DNA of 64,000 bases, taken from NCBI GenBank assembly GCA_021555105.2, contig CP134604.1:1054001-1118000 (forward strand), read 5' to 3'. The stretch comes from Thalassospiraceae bacterium LMO-JJ14 (GTDB lineage Bacteria > Pseudomonadota > Alphaproteobacteria > Rhodospirillales > Casp-alpha2). This document shows, piece by piece, positions 26,219-34,678 of the stretch. Made by a program: the position numbers and the translations under genes. Under the pieces are notes generated by a model. The model was not told the origin of the DNA, did not search any database, and saw only the letters and a list, made by a program, of their open reading frames with translations. Every line of letters starts with the position of its first letter. The first letter of the stretch is position 1.

Positions 26219-28558
26219 ATGTCCGAACAACCGCTCGGCAGCCCGGATGACGCCGCAGGCGCACCGTCCGGCGGCATACAAAGCACCCCGGTCCGCGCCA
26301 CCATACCGGCGCATGAAATCGGCACCGTCACGCTGAGCCCGTTGGGTGATTTCGAAGCCGGCAGCTATCAGACGTTCACGCTGGTCTATACGGCGGGCAA
26401 GTTCGGCATCGACGATTCCGGCTCCATGCGCATCTGCTTCCGGTTTGCCAGCGATCAGACGCGCCCGCAATTCGAAAATCCCACGGGGCCGAATTTCACG
26501 ACCATCGTCGCGTCGAATTCGGCGGTGCTGCAATACCACTACGACCCCAAGGGCAACGTCCGGCCGTGGGACCGCACGCTGTATATCAAGGTCGTGAAGG
26601 GCTTCCTGACCGAAGGCGACACGATCACGGTGACCTTCGGCGATACCTCGCAAGGCTCGCCCGGCATGCGCCTGCAGACGTTCTGCGAGGACACCTTCGA
26701 GTTTCATACCCTGATCGATCCGATTGCCACCTATTGTTATCAGCCGGTCCCCGAACAGCCGGTGATCCGCATCGTTTCCGGCCCGCCCGAAGTGTATCTG
26801 GCCGTCGCCCCGACGCTGGTCGCGGTGGGCGATAAATTCGCGCTGAAGATGAAGGGCGAGGACAAGTGGGGCAATCCGTCCGACAAGTGCGATGCGGCGT
26901 TTACGGTGCGCGTCGCCGGTGACGCCGAAATCGGCGGCCTGCCCGAAAGCGTGACGTTCCGTCCGGGGGCGTTTACCAACATCATTGACGGCCTTTCCAT
27001 GCCCGGCGCCGGCGAGGCGGTGATCGAACTGGTCGATACCGACGGCAACGTCGCCGCGCACACCAACCCGATCCGCGCCGCCAAGGCCCCGGCCCTCAAG
27101 CATTTCTGGGGCGACCTGCACGGCCAGTCGGAAGAAACCATCGGCACCGGCAGCGCCGAAGAGTACTTCGCCTATGCCCGCGACCTGGCCTTCGTCGACG
27201 CCACCGGACACCAGGGCAACGATTTCCAGATCACCTCGCCGTTCTGGCTGGAGCTGGACGAGCTGTGCGAAAAATTCGACAAGCCCGGATCGTTCATCGC
27301 CATTCCCGGTTACGAATGGTCGGGCAACACCGGGCTGGGCGGCGACCGCAACATCTATTTCCCCGATGAAGGGCGCACGCTCAGACGTTCGTCGCATGCG
27401 CTTGTTCAGGACCACAGCGATATCCATAACGACGCCAACAGCGCGCAGGAACTTTTCGATGCGCTGGCCGCCAACAAGGAATGGGACGTTGTCGGGTATG
27501 CACATTGCGGCGGCCGCTATGCCGACGTGAAGATGGCGCACGACGGGCGTTTCGAAAAATCGATGGAGGTGCACAGCTCGTGGGGCACCTTCGAATGGTT
27601 GGTGCACGATGCCTTTGAGATGGGCTACCGCGTCGGCATCGTCGCCAATTCCGACGGCCACAAGGGGCGCCCCGGCGCCAGCTATCCCGGGGCATCGCTG
27701 TTCGGCGCCGTCGGCGGGCTGACGTGTTTCCTGTCGCACGACCTGACCCGCGACGGCATTCTCGACAGCATGCGCAAGCGCCGTCATTACGCGACCACCG
27801 GCGGTCACGGCGGGCGCATGTTCATCGATGTGAAGGCGTCTTTCTCAGCGCCCGCGACAATCTATCATGACGATCCGAGGGACGGGCCGAGCGAGGGACA
27901 CACGCAGAGCACTGCGCTGATGGGCGACATCGTGCATCTGCCGACCGGCGAAGCGACGCTCGATATCGATATCACCGGGGCCAAGCCGATTGAGCGGGTC
28001 GATATCTATAACGGGCTGGATCATATCGAAACGGTCCGCCCCTATACGACGGAAGATCTCGGCAACCGTATCCGCGTGATGTGGGAAGGTGCGGAATACC
28101 GGGGCCGTTTCCGCCAGGTGATCTGGGACGGCGAGGCGCACCTGTCCGATAACCGCATCCTCGATGCCAGGCCGATCAACTTCTTCAACCGCGACAAGAC
28201 GCTGGACCGGACGTCCGATACGTCGCTGGCGTGGCGCGCCCTGACGACCGGGAACATCGGCGGTTTCGATCTGTGGGTCGAGGATGCCTTCGCAGGCACG
28301 CTGAAGATCGAGACGCCGCTGGTGAAATGCGGGGTGCCGCTCGAAGAAATCGACATCAACGACGAGGTCTTCGACAAGAGCGATATCCTGCCGCGCTATC
28401 TTAAGATTTTCCGTCTGCCTGCGGAAAATCCGCACCGGAAGATGAAAATCACCCGCAGCCTCGATCTCAAACCGAGCGGCGACAACCCGATCTTCATCCG
28501 TGTGACGCAGGAAGACGGGACGCTTGCCTGGACCAGCCCGATCTACATCTATCGCTGA
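26219..28558 (+). CDS. DUF3604/PHP-like domain protein, possibly metal-dependent hydrolase
   Basis: A 779-residue protein. The N-terminal third is beta-rich with no recognised domain. The middle (about 290-560) is DUF3604, related to the PHP phosphoesterase superfamily: KHFWGDLHGQSEETIGTGSAEEYF carries the metal-binding DLHGQ, followed by FVDATGHQGNDF, PGYEW, VGYAHCGGRYAD and ANSDGHKGRPG histidines and aspartates suited to a multi-metal site. There is no signal peptide. It follows the TRAP operon on the same strand with an AGGAAGGA ribosome binding site, so it may act on the imported compound. Reaction is unknown. Confidence 0.8.
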   Translation: MSEQPLGSPDDAAGAPSGGIQSTPVRATIPAHEIGTVTLSPLGDFEAGSYQTFTLVYTAGKFGIDDSGSMRICFRFASDQTRPQFENPTGPNFTTIVASNSAVLQYHYDPKGNVRPWDRTLYIKVVKGFLTEGDTITVTFGDTSQGSPGMRLQTFCEDTFEFHTLIDPIATYCYQPVPEQPVIRIVSGPPEVYLAVAPTLVAVGDKFALKMKGEDKWGNPSDKCDAAFTVRVAGDAEIGGLPESVTFRPGAFTNIIDGLSMPGAGEAVIELVDTDGNVAAHTNPIRAAKAPALKHFWGDLHGQSEETIGTGSAEEYFAYARDLAFVDATGHQGNDFQITSPFWLELDELCEKFDKPGSFIAIPGYEWSGNTGLGGDRNIYFPDEGRTLRRSSHALVQDHSDIHNDANSAQELFDALAANKEWDVVGYAHCGGRYADVKMAHDGRFEKSMEVHSSWGTFEWLVHDAFEMGYRVGIVANSDGHKGRPGASYPGASLFGAVGGLTCFLSHDLTRDGILDSMRKRRHYATTGGHGGRMFIDVKASFSAPATIYHDDPRDGPSEGHTQSTALMGDIVHLPTGEATLDIDITGAKPIERVDIYNGLDHIETVRPYTTEDLGNRIRVMWEGAEYRGRFRQVIWDGEAHLSDNRILDARPINFFNRDKTLDRTSDTSLAWRALTTGNIGGFDLWVEDAFAGTLKIETPLVKCGVPLEEIDINDEVFDKSDILPRYLKIFRLPAENPHRKMKITRSLDLKPSGDNPIFIRVTQEDGTLAWTSPIYIYR

Positions 28559-28652
28559 ATTGCGGTGGAAAAAGCCGGGCGGGCGGAGTAGGTTCCTGCC
28601 AACCCCGGCTTTAGCCGGTTCAGTATATGTCCAAGAGGGTGCGATCGACGCT

Positions 28653-30419
28653 ATGAAAGCTTCGCAAATCGGTATTCAGGTTCTTCGTGAAATGCCTTCC
28701 GACGCCGACGATCTGGCGGCGGCATGGCTGATCCGCGGTGGTTACATCCATCGCCATGCGTCCGGGATTTTCACGTTCGCGCCGCTGATCTACCGGGTGG
28801 AGAAAAAAGTCTCCGACATCATCAACGAGGAAATCACCCGTTTCGGCGGTATCCAGGTGCGGTTCCCGTTGCTGCAGAGCGCCGAAATCTGGAAACAGTC
28901 CGGCCGCTGGGCGGTCTATGAACACGCCAACCTGATGTTCCAGTCGGAAGACCGCCGGGGCCGTTTGTTCGGACTCAGCCCGACGGCCGAAGAGGTCGCC
29001 TGCGATCTCGGCAAGCATTTGATCCGCAGCCCCAACCAGCTGCCGCTCAACGTATTCCAGAACCACATGAAATTTCGTGACGAATTGCGCCCCCGCTCGG
29101 GTCTGCTGCGGTCGCGCGAATTCATCATGATGGATGCCTACTCGTTCGACATCGACGAAGACGGCCTCGACCTGTCGTATCGCAAGATGCGCCAGGCCTA
29201 TCACGCGATCTATAAGAAAATGGGTTTTGATTACATCGTCGTGCAGGCGGATTCCGGTGCCATCGGCGGCTCGGCCTCCGAAGAATTCATGGCCGTTTCC
29301 GAGGCCGGCGAGGATACGCTGCTCTATACCGATGAAGGCTACGCCGCCAATCTCGAGCGCGCCATGAGCGAAGCCCCGGCACCCGTGAAGGCCGAAGACG
29401 GCGAGATGGAAATCATCGACACGCCGGACAGCGAGACGATCAAGAAGGTCGCCGACTTTGTCGGCGTGCATCCGTCCGCCGTGCTCAAGACGCTGGTTTT
29501 CGATCTGGTCTATCAGGGCCGCGTCGAACAGGTGGTGGTGCTGATCCGCGGCGATTGCGACGTCAACGAAGTCAAGCTGGGCAACCATTTCGGCGCCATC
29601 GCCGCACAGCCGTCCGACGCCGACACGGTGCGCAACGTGACCGGCTGCGAGCCCGGTTACGTCGGCCCCATCGGCATCAAGGCAGGCGCGAAAATGATCG
29701 CCGATACGACCATCGCGGGCTTGACCAGCCTCGTTTCCGGCTGCTGCGAAAAGGATCGTCACGCGATCCGCGTCTGCCCGGGCCGGGATTTCGAGATGCC
29801 CGAGGTCGTCGATCTGCGCACCGCGCACCCGGGGGAAATTGCGCCCAACGGTCAGCCTTTGCAGCAGTGCAAGGGGATCGAGATCGGCCACGTCTTCAAG
29901 CTCGGCACCAAGTATTCCGAGCCCCTGAATGCGGGGGTCATCGATTCCAATCAGGTCTTCCAGAACTTCCACATGGGCTGCTACGGCATCGGCACGACGC
30001 GCATCCTGCAGACCATCGTCGATCAGAACTGCGACGCCGAGACCGGTATCAAATGGCCGGTCGTGCTGGCGCCGTTCCACGCGCACCTGATCCCGGTGAA
30101 GGCGGATAATCCGGAAATGATGCAGGCCGCCGAAGACATGGGCGCCAAGCTTGAAGCGCTCGGCTGCGAGTGCATCGTCGACGACCGCAAGGGCTCGCTC
30201 GGCTCGAAGCTGAAAGATGCGGACATTCTCGGCATGCCGTTGCGGGTCGTGTTCGGCCGCGATCTGGCGGACGGCAAGGTGGAAATCTACAACCGCCTGA
30301 CCGACGAAAAAGACATCGTCCTGATCGATGACGCCATCGAGCGGCTCGCCGGGTTTGTCCGAAGCGAACTCGATGCCGCCGACGCACGCCGCGATGCGGT
30401 GGTCGACGAAGGGGTTTAG
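28653..30419 (+). CDS. proS: Prolyl-tRNA synthetase, long bacterial type with editing domain
   Basis: A 588-residue class II synthetase that charges tRNA-Pro. Motif 2 is FRDELRPRSGLLRSREFIMMDAYSF (142-166), motif 3 GCYGIGTTRI (442-451), and an anticodon-binding domain ends the chain. An inserted YbaK-like editing domain lies at about 235-385, with lysine K279 in SAVLKTLVF, the key deacylation residue of E. coli ProRS. The ATG at 28653 is chosen because MKASQIGIQVLREMPSDADD matches the bacterial N-terminus; upstream sequence is non-coding. Most alphaproteobacteria use a shorter ProRS without this domain, so this may be a second or acquired copy. Confidence 0.93.
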   Translation: MKASQIGIQVLREMPSDADDLAAAWLIRGGYIHRHASGIFTFAPLIYRVEKKVSDIINEEITRFGGIQVRFPLLQSAEIWKQSGRWAVYEHANLMFQSEDRRGRLFGLSPTAEEVACDLGKHLIRSPNQLPLNVFQNHMKFRDELRPRSGLLRSREFIMMDAYSFDIDEDGLDLSYRKMRQAYHAIYKKMGFDYIVVQADSGAIGGSASEEFMAVSEAGEDTLLYTDEGYAANLERAMSEAPAPVKAEDGEMEIIDTPDSETIKKVADFVGVHPSAVLKTLVFDLVYQGRVEQVVVLIRGDCDVNEVKLGNHFGAIAAQPSDADTVRNVTGCEPGYVGPIGIKAGAKMIADTTIAGLTSLVSGCCEKDRHAIRVCPGRDFEMPEVVDLRTAHPGEIAPNGQPLQQCKGIEIGHVFKLGTKYSEPLNAGVIDSNQVFQNFHMGCYGIGTTRILQTIVDQNCDAETGIKWPVVLAPFHAHLIPVKADNPEMMQAAEDMGAKLEALGCECIVDDRKGSLGSKLKDADILGMPLRVVFGRDLADGKVEIYNRLTDEKDIVLIDDAIERLAGFVRSELDAADARRDAVVDEGV

Positions 30420-30450
30420 TTTCGCGGGTCCTGGTATGGATTAATCCGTC

Positions 30451-30470
30451 ACCCCGGCGTAGGCCGGGGT
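30451..30470. repeat. REP-like palindrome 1
   Basis: ACCCCGGC and GCCGGGGT, 8-bp perfect arms with a GTAG loop, lies between the converging proS and LLM oxidoreductase genes. It is the familiar alphaproteobacterial 'CACCCCGGCGTAGGCCGGGGTCC' type of dispersed palindrome. Hairpin could also end transcription from both sides. Confidence 0.65.
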
Positions 30471-30512
30471 CCAGGTCTGCCGTTCCATCACAGGCCGTGC
30501 CGATTGCACTGG

Positions 30513-30532
30513 ATTCCGGCCTTCGCCGGAAT
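30513..30532. repeat. REP-like palindrome 2
   Basis: ATTCCGGC and GCCGGAAT, 8-bp perfect arms with a CTTC loop, followed by GACGG. A partial copy (GGAATGACGGC) follows at about 30550. With palindrome 1 it forms the common paired-REP arrangement. Confidence 0.65.
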
Positions 30533-30571
30533 GACGGTATAGAGTGCTGGAATGACGGCTTCCTGGATTGC

Positions 30572-31570
30572 CTATTTCGCCTCCGCCAACAACCGGTATG
30601 AATTGCGGCGGTCTTCCTGGGCATGGGTCCAGGTCAGGACCACGGCTTCGTCGATGCCGAGTTTCCCAGCCAGCGTTTCCAGTTGCTGATAAACGCTTTG
30701 CCCGGTGCCGATGATGGCGCCGGCACGCAGCTCGGCGATGCGGGCTTTCTCGCCCTGGGTGTATTCGAAGCCTTCGATGCTGTCCGGTGACTGGATGGGG
30801 AGAAGATCGCCCATCTCGCGCCGTACCTTCCAGTGTGCGCGTGACGTGAACAGGCGCTCGGCGTCGGCGTCGGTTTCCGCCGCCAATGCCCAGACACAGA
30901 CATTGGCGATGGGGTCGGGATAGCGTTCGCTGGGCTGGTAGTTGTCGCGATAGACCTGAAACGCGCGTTCGACACCGCGCCCGTCGGTGATGAAATGCGC
31001 AAAGCAATAGGGCATGCCGAAATGCGCCGCGACCCGGGCGCCGTAATCGGACGTGCCGAGCATCCACATTTCCGGCGCCGTCTCACCCTGGGGCTGGGCT
31101 ACCAGCCCGTTGAAGGGATGGCCGGCGATCAGCGGTTCGCCGGTGACCCAGGCCATCAGATCGCGGACGTTGGCGGGGAAGTGCTCGGCATCTTCGTGGG
31201 CGTTGGGGTTCAGCGCAAAGGCCGTCTTGCCGTCCGAGCCCGGCGCGCGGCCGAGACCGAGATCGATACGCCCCGGCGCCAGGGCGTCGAGGACGCGGAA
31301 CTGTTCGGCGACTTTCAGCGATGCATAGTGCGGCAGCATGATCCCGGCGCTGCCGATACGGATGCGTGCGGTTGTCTGGGCGATCGCCGCCATGACGATT
31401 TCCGGCGCCGAGCCGACGATCGTCGGATGGTTGTGGTGCTCCGACACCCAGAATCGTTTGTAGCCTAGATCTTCGCAGTATTTCGCCAGCGCCACGGTGT
31501 CGCGAATGGCCTGCGCCTGAGGGACGCCGGCGGCGGCGGTCGACTGGTCGAGAACGGAAAGGGCGACCAT
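30572..31570 (-). CDS. LLM-class flavin-dependent oxidoreductase
   Basis: A 332-residue luciferase-like monooxygenase. The TIM-barrel N-terminus LSVLDQSTAAAGVPQAQAIRDTVALAKYCEDLGYKRFWVSEHH, then VGSAPEIVMAAIAQTTARIRIGSAGIMLPHYASLKVAEQFRVLDALAPGR, is typical of the MsnO8/YhbW-type LLM family. Uses reduced FMN or F420. Its ATG shares one base with the preceding gene's stop (TGATG), so the two are translationally coupled. Substrate unknown. Confidence 0.9.
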   Translation of the reverse strand: MVALSVLDQSTAAAGVPQAQAIRDTVALAKYCEDLGYKRFWVSEHHNHPTIVGSAPEIVMAAIAQTTARIRIGSAGIMLPHYASLKVAEQFRVLDALAPGRIDLGLGRAPGSDGKTAFALNPNAHEDAEHFPANVRDLMAWVTGEPLIAGHPFNGLVAQPQGETAPEMWMLGTSDYGARVAAHFGMPYCFAHFITDGRGVERAFQVYRDNYQPSERYPDPIANVCVWALAAETDADAERLFTSRAHWKVRREMGDLLPIQSPDSIEGFEYTQGEKARIAELRAGAIIGTGQSVYQQLETLAGKLGIDEAVVLTWTHAQEDRRNSYRLLAEAK

Positions 31571-31953
31571 CAGCCGGCCGCGTCTGCGTCTTCGAAGGCT
31601 TTCTTGACGTGGCGCATGCTGTCCAGCGCCGCGGGCAGGCCGCAGTAGATCGCGGTCTGCAGCACGGCCTCGACGATTTCCTCGCGGCTCAGGCCGTTGT
31701 TCATCGCGCCTTTCAGGTGCACCGCCAACTCGTGCGGCCGGTTCAGCGCCGTCAGCATGGCGATGTTCATGAAGCTGCGGGTGCGGCGGTCAAGCCCGGG
31801 CCGCGTCCAGCACGCGCCCCAGCCGTACTCGTTGACCAGATCCTGCAGCGGTTTCGTCAGTTCGTCGGTGGCGGCGACGGCGCGGTCGACGTATTCATCG
31901 CCCAGCACTTCGCGGCGTACCTTCATGCCGGCATCGTATTGCGATTGATCCAT
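31570..31953 (-). CDS. Carboxymuconolactone decarboxylase family protein
   Basis: A 127-residue AhpD/CMD-fold protein. The segment RRTRSFMNIAMLTALNRPHELAVHLKGAMNNGLSREEIVEAVLQTAIYCGLPAA is the CMD signature. The short length matches PcaC-like 4-carboxymuconolactone decarboxylases. The ATG at 31953 (MDQSQYDAGMKVRREVLGDEYV, the standard PcaC start) follows a GGGAGG site. No other protocatechuate genes are nearby, so it may act as a peroxidase or a decarboxylase of another lactone. It is first of a two-gene unit with the LLM enzyme. Confidence 0.85.
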   Translation of the reverse strand: MDQSQYDAGMKVRREVLGDEYVDRAVAATDELTKPLQDLVNEYGWGACWTRPGLDRRTRSFMNIAMLTALNRPHELAVHLKGAMNNGLSREEIVEAVLQTAIYCGLPAALDSMRHVKKAFEDADAAG

Positions 31954-32025
31954 GAGTCCCTCCCGTGTGTTCGGATTTGCAGGGCAGCATACCCGACCGT
32001 CGCCCGGCGGCAAGCGGCGCGAGGG

Positions 32026-33057
32026 CTATTGCGGCGGCGGTGCCGTGGTGCCGCGGACCATGATGTCGGTCGGCAGTTCGTTGCGGGGCTCGGGCATCTC
32101 GCCGGCAATACAGTCAAGAAGGTACTCGGCGGCGCGTTCGCCCATGCGGCGGCTCGGGACATGCACCGTGGTCAGGCCCGGCGACAGGTGCTCGGCCAGC
32201 GGCAGATCGTCGAAGCCGACGATGGAAACATCCTCGGGGACCCGGATGCCGAGGTGCTGGGCTTCCAAGATGGCGCCGACGGCAAGCACATCGTTGCCGC
32301 AGAAGATACCGCTCGGGCGGTGTTTTTTCGGCAACCGCATCAGGGTGCGAAAGGCATCGCGGCCTTCGCTGACTTCGTAAGGTTTTTCGATCAACGCGTC
32401 AGGCGCCAGCTCGATGCCGCGGGCATGCAAGGCCGTCCTGACGCCGATGACGCGTTCGCGTGCCCGGTCGTTGCTGTCGCCAAGGCCGGCGATGACGCCG
32501 ATCCGCTTGTGGCCGAGATCAAGAAGGTGCTCGGTGATGCGCCGTGCCGCCCCCGGATTGTCGAAGCCGACGCAGGGATATGCGGCATCGGGGGCATAGG
32601 TCCATGTGGTGACGAACGGGCAGTCCTGGCGCGACAGCATGGTCAGGGTGTCGGCGTTATGCTGGCTGCCGACCAGAATCATGCCGTCGACACCGCGTTC
32701 GATCAATGCCTGCACCTGTTCGTATTCATGATCCAGATCGTAATTGGTGACTGCCAGCAAAAGGGTGTAACGGGCTTCTGTCAGTCGGTTTTCGACGGCA
32801 TTGACGCCGCTGGCGAAAATTGCGCTCTCAAGGGTCGGGATGACGGCGCCGATGGTGTGCGAGCGTGCCGACGCCAGTGCCCGTGCCGCACCGTGGCGGA
32901 CATAACCAAGGGCGCGGATCTGCGTCTCGACCCGTTCGCGCAGGATAGGGCGCACATCGGCGGGGCTGTTCAGCACCCGCGACACCGTTGCCGTCGAGAC
33001 GCCGGCGGCGGTGGCGATATCCTGCAGGTTGGGGGTGTTCGGATGCTTGTCCGGCAT
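32026..33057 (-). CDS. LacI-family transcriptional regulator
   Basis: A 343-residue repressor. The HTH and hinge (LQDIATAAGVSTATVSRVLNSPADVRPILRERV, residues 10-42) are followed by a periplasmic-binding-like effector domain (about 62-330). The ATG at 33057 (MPDKHPNTPNLQDIA) is chosen because the HTH must be N-terminal. It is divergent from the TRAP/HisD-like operon and a canonical LacI-type palindrome lies between, so it very likely represses that operon and itself. Inducer unknown, probably the transported substrate. Confidence 0.93.
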   Translation of the reverse strand: MPDKHPNTPNLQDIATAAGVSTATVSRVLNSPADVRPILRERVETQIRALGYVRHGAARALASARSHTIGAVIPTLESAIFASGVNAVENRLTEARYTLLLAVTNYDLDHEYEQVQALIERGVDGMILVGSQHNADTLTMLSRQDCPFVTTWTYAPDAAYPCVGFDNPGAARRITEHLLDLGHKRIGVIAGLGDSNDRARERVIGVRTALHARGIELAPDALIEKPYEVSEGRDAFRTLMRLPKKHRPSGIFCGNDVLAVGAILEAQHLGIRVPEDVSIVGFDDLPLAEHLSPGLTTVHVPSRRMGERAAEYLLDCIAGEMPEPRNELPTDIMVRGTTAPPPQ

Positions 33058-33121
33058 GGGGAACCCTGATGCTCCAGAACAGAATTGACTCTGCAAATTG
33101 ATAATGCGATGCTGCAATTCT

Positions 33122-33135
33122 TGTAAGCGCTTACA
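33122..33135. promoter_or_regulatory. LacI-family operator palindrome
   Basis: TGTAAGCGCTTACA is a perfect 14-bp palindrome with the central CG typical of LacI/GalR-family sites. It is 64 bp upstream of the LacI gene start in the divergent region, an autoregulatory position. Confidence 0.8.
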
Positions 33136-33393
33136 TTTTTGATGCAAGATATATTTTGCGCGGAGAGCAGAAGCATGCAATAATGGGATGTATAGTCTCA
33201 TTATTGAGATTTGTAAGAAGAGGCAGGCAATGCCCGATAAAAAATCCCCGGGTACGGGGCGATTTGGGAGGTTTAATGTTGGGGTGGGGAGTCAAAGACT
33301 CTGATGCCATGGGGACCGGTACTTGGCCGGCCTTTTCGCATCGCGCCTTCTTCCTTCTTTCGGTTTTACTTTCCAATCCCTGTTTGACGATCC

Positions 33394-33430
33394 CTAGCGC
33401 AGGCCCGGGCGGATTTTCTCTGCGCACTAG
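33394..33430. promoter_or_regulatory. Inverted repeat upstream of the TRAP binding-protein gene
   Basis: CTAGCGCAG (33394-33402) and CTGCGCACTAG (33420-33430) pair with two extra bases in the second arm and a 17-nt spacer. It ends 38 bp before the ATG at 33469 and could be a leader hairpin or operator. Confidence 0.3.
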
Positions 33431-33468
33431 GCGGAACCAAAAACGACAGCAATTGGAGGAGACGATTT

Positions 33469-34587
33469 ATGTTTCGTGTAAGTAAAACCATCAAGGGGCT
33501 TTGCGCTGCCGCGCTCGCGGTTGCCTTTGTCTCGGCGCCCGGCATTGCCGACGCAAAGACCAAAATCCGCGTTCAGTCGGTGATCCCGGCTAAGGCCGAC
33601 GAAGTCTTCATGTTGAACGATTTCGCAAAGGACGTGAAGGCTTTGACGAGCGGCTCGCTTGAAATCGAAGTGTTGCCCGCTGGGGCCGTCGTGGGTGTTA
33701 AAGAAACCCTCGACGCCGTTGATAGCGGTTTGATCGAAGGCGGGTTCGCATGGACTCACTACTGGTCCGGTAAGCACCCGGCGGCCATGCTGTTCGGCTC
33801 GCCGGTTGCAGGTGCCGGTGTCGGCATCGACAACATCGCCTTCGTTTCCTGGTTCCAGTACGGCGGCGGTAAAGAGCTGTACGACCAACTCTGGAAAGAA
33901 ATGGGCGTCAATGTGAAGGGCTTCATGCTGCAGCCGGTCGGTCCGGAAGCGCTCGGCTGGTTCAAAGAGCCGATCAATTCCATGGACGACTTCCGCAAGT
34001 ACCGCTTCCGCACGCCGCCGGGCATTCCGGGTCAGACCTACAAAGACATCGGTGTTGCCTCCGTCGCCATGGGTGGCGGGGATATTCTGCCGGCGCTTGA
34101 AAAAGGCACGATCGATGCTGCCGAGTGGTGCTGCCCGAAACCGGACAGCGTGTTCGGCTTCCAGAAAGTGCTCAAGCACTACTATCTGCAAGGCCTGCAC
34201 CAGGTCGTCGTGAACGCCGACATGTATATCAATGGCGACGTTTACAACAAACTCTCGGCTCTCGAGAAGAAAGCCCTCGAAGTTGCAGCCAATGCATCGC
34301 TCTCGAAGGCTATGTCTTATCGGATCTACGAGAACGGCAAGGCCCTCAAGGACCTGACCGAAAATCACGGCGTGCAGCTTCATGATACCCCGGCCGACTA
34401 TTTCCCGGCGTACATGAACGCGGCGAAAGCTGCCCTCGAGAAGAATGCGGCCGAGAACGCATTCTTCGCCAAAGTCTGGCAAAGCCAGAAGGATTTCGCA
34501 GCGATCGCGGTTCCTTTCTGGGCTGGTGCCCAAGCGTCAAATGCGAGCCTGGGTAAGGCGTTCGCAGACAGCGTGAAAAAGAAGTAA
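33469..34587 (+). CDS. TRAP transporter substrate-binding protein (DctP family), candidate sulfopropanediol binding
   Basis: A 372-residue periplasmic protein. A Sec signal peptide (MFRVSKTIKGLCAAALAVAFVSAPGIADA) precedes KTKIRVQSVIPAKADEVFMLNDF. The conserved DctP features include the FRTPPGIPG arginine region that coordinates acidic substrates and the AEWCCPKPDSVFGFQ segment. Preceded by GGAGGAGAC. It is the first gene of the operon with the fused permease, HisD-like enzyme, USP, SDR and ADH. Given the hps-like neighbours, an organic sulfonate such as DHPS is a likely ligand, but this is inference. Confidence 0.92.
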   Translation: MFRVSKTIKGLCAAALAVAFVSAPGIADAKTKIRVQSVIPAKADEVFMLNDFAKDVKALTSGSLEIEVLPAGAVVGVKETLDAVDSGLIEGGFAWTHYWSGKHPAAMLFGSPVAGAGVGIDNIAFVSWFQYGGGKELYDQLWKEMGVNVKGFMLQPVGPEALGWFKEPINSMDDFRKYRFRTPPGIPGQTYKDIGVASVAMGGGDILPALEKGTIDAAEWCCPKPDSVFGFQKVLKHYYLQGLHQVVVNADMYINGDVYNKLSALEKKALEVAANASLSKAMSYRIYENGKALKDLTENHGVQLHDTPADYFPAYMNAAKAALEKNAAENAFFAKVWQSQKDFAAIAVPFWAGAQASNASLGKAFADSVKKK

Positions 34588-34599
34588 GACCAAATTGGG

Positions 34600-34632
34600 A
34601 GGCGGGGCCGTCAAGGCCCCGCCTTTCTCTTT
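34600..34632 (+). terminator. Rho-independent terminator/attenuator between dctP and dctQM
   Basis: AGGCGGGGCC (34600-34609) and GGCCCCGCCT (34615-34624) form a perfect 10-bp GC stem with a 5-nt loop, followed by TTCTCTTT. It sits 13 bp after the binding-protein stop, so most transcripts may end here, giving more binding protein than permease. Confidence 0.85.
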
Positions 34633-34678
34633 AAACATTTCAAAATGATAACGCCGAATTTATCGGGTGGGGGGCATC

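Larger units (their letters stand above)
33058..33468. other. 411-bp divergent regulatory region of the LacI regulator and TRAP operon
   Basis: Contains a LacI operator (33122-33135), a short CCCC/GGGG stem at 33246-33259 that, on the minus strand, is followed by a T-run, and an inverted repeat at 33394-33430. No gene is supported. The distance from the operator to the TRAP start (about 330 bp) implies a long leader or a further promoter. Confidence 0.6.

Noticed and set aside
26087-27808. 573-codon minus-strand frame across the DUF3604 gene
   Set aside because: Same reason; it reads through a well-supported coding region and its translation has low-complexity composition.
33321-33340. TGGCCGGCCTTTTCGC as a sigma-54 promoter of the TRAP operon
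   Set aside because: The spacing between the GG and GC elements is one base too long and the -12 element is poor.
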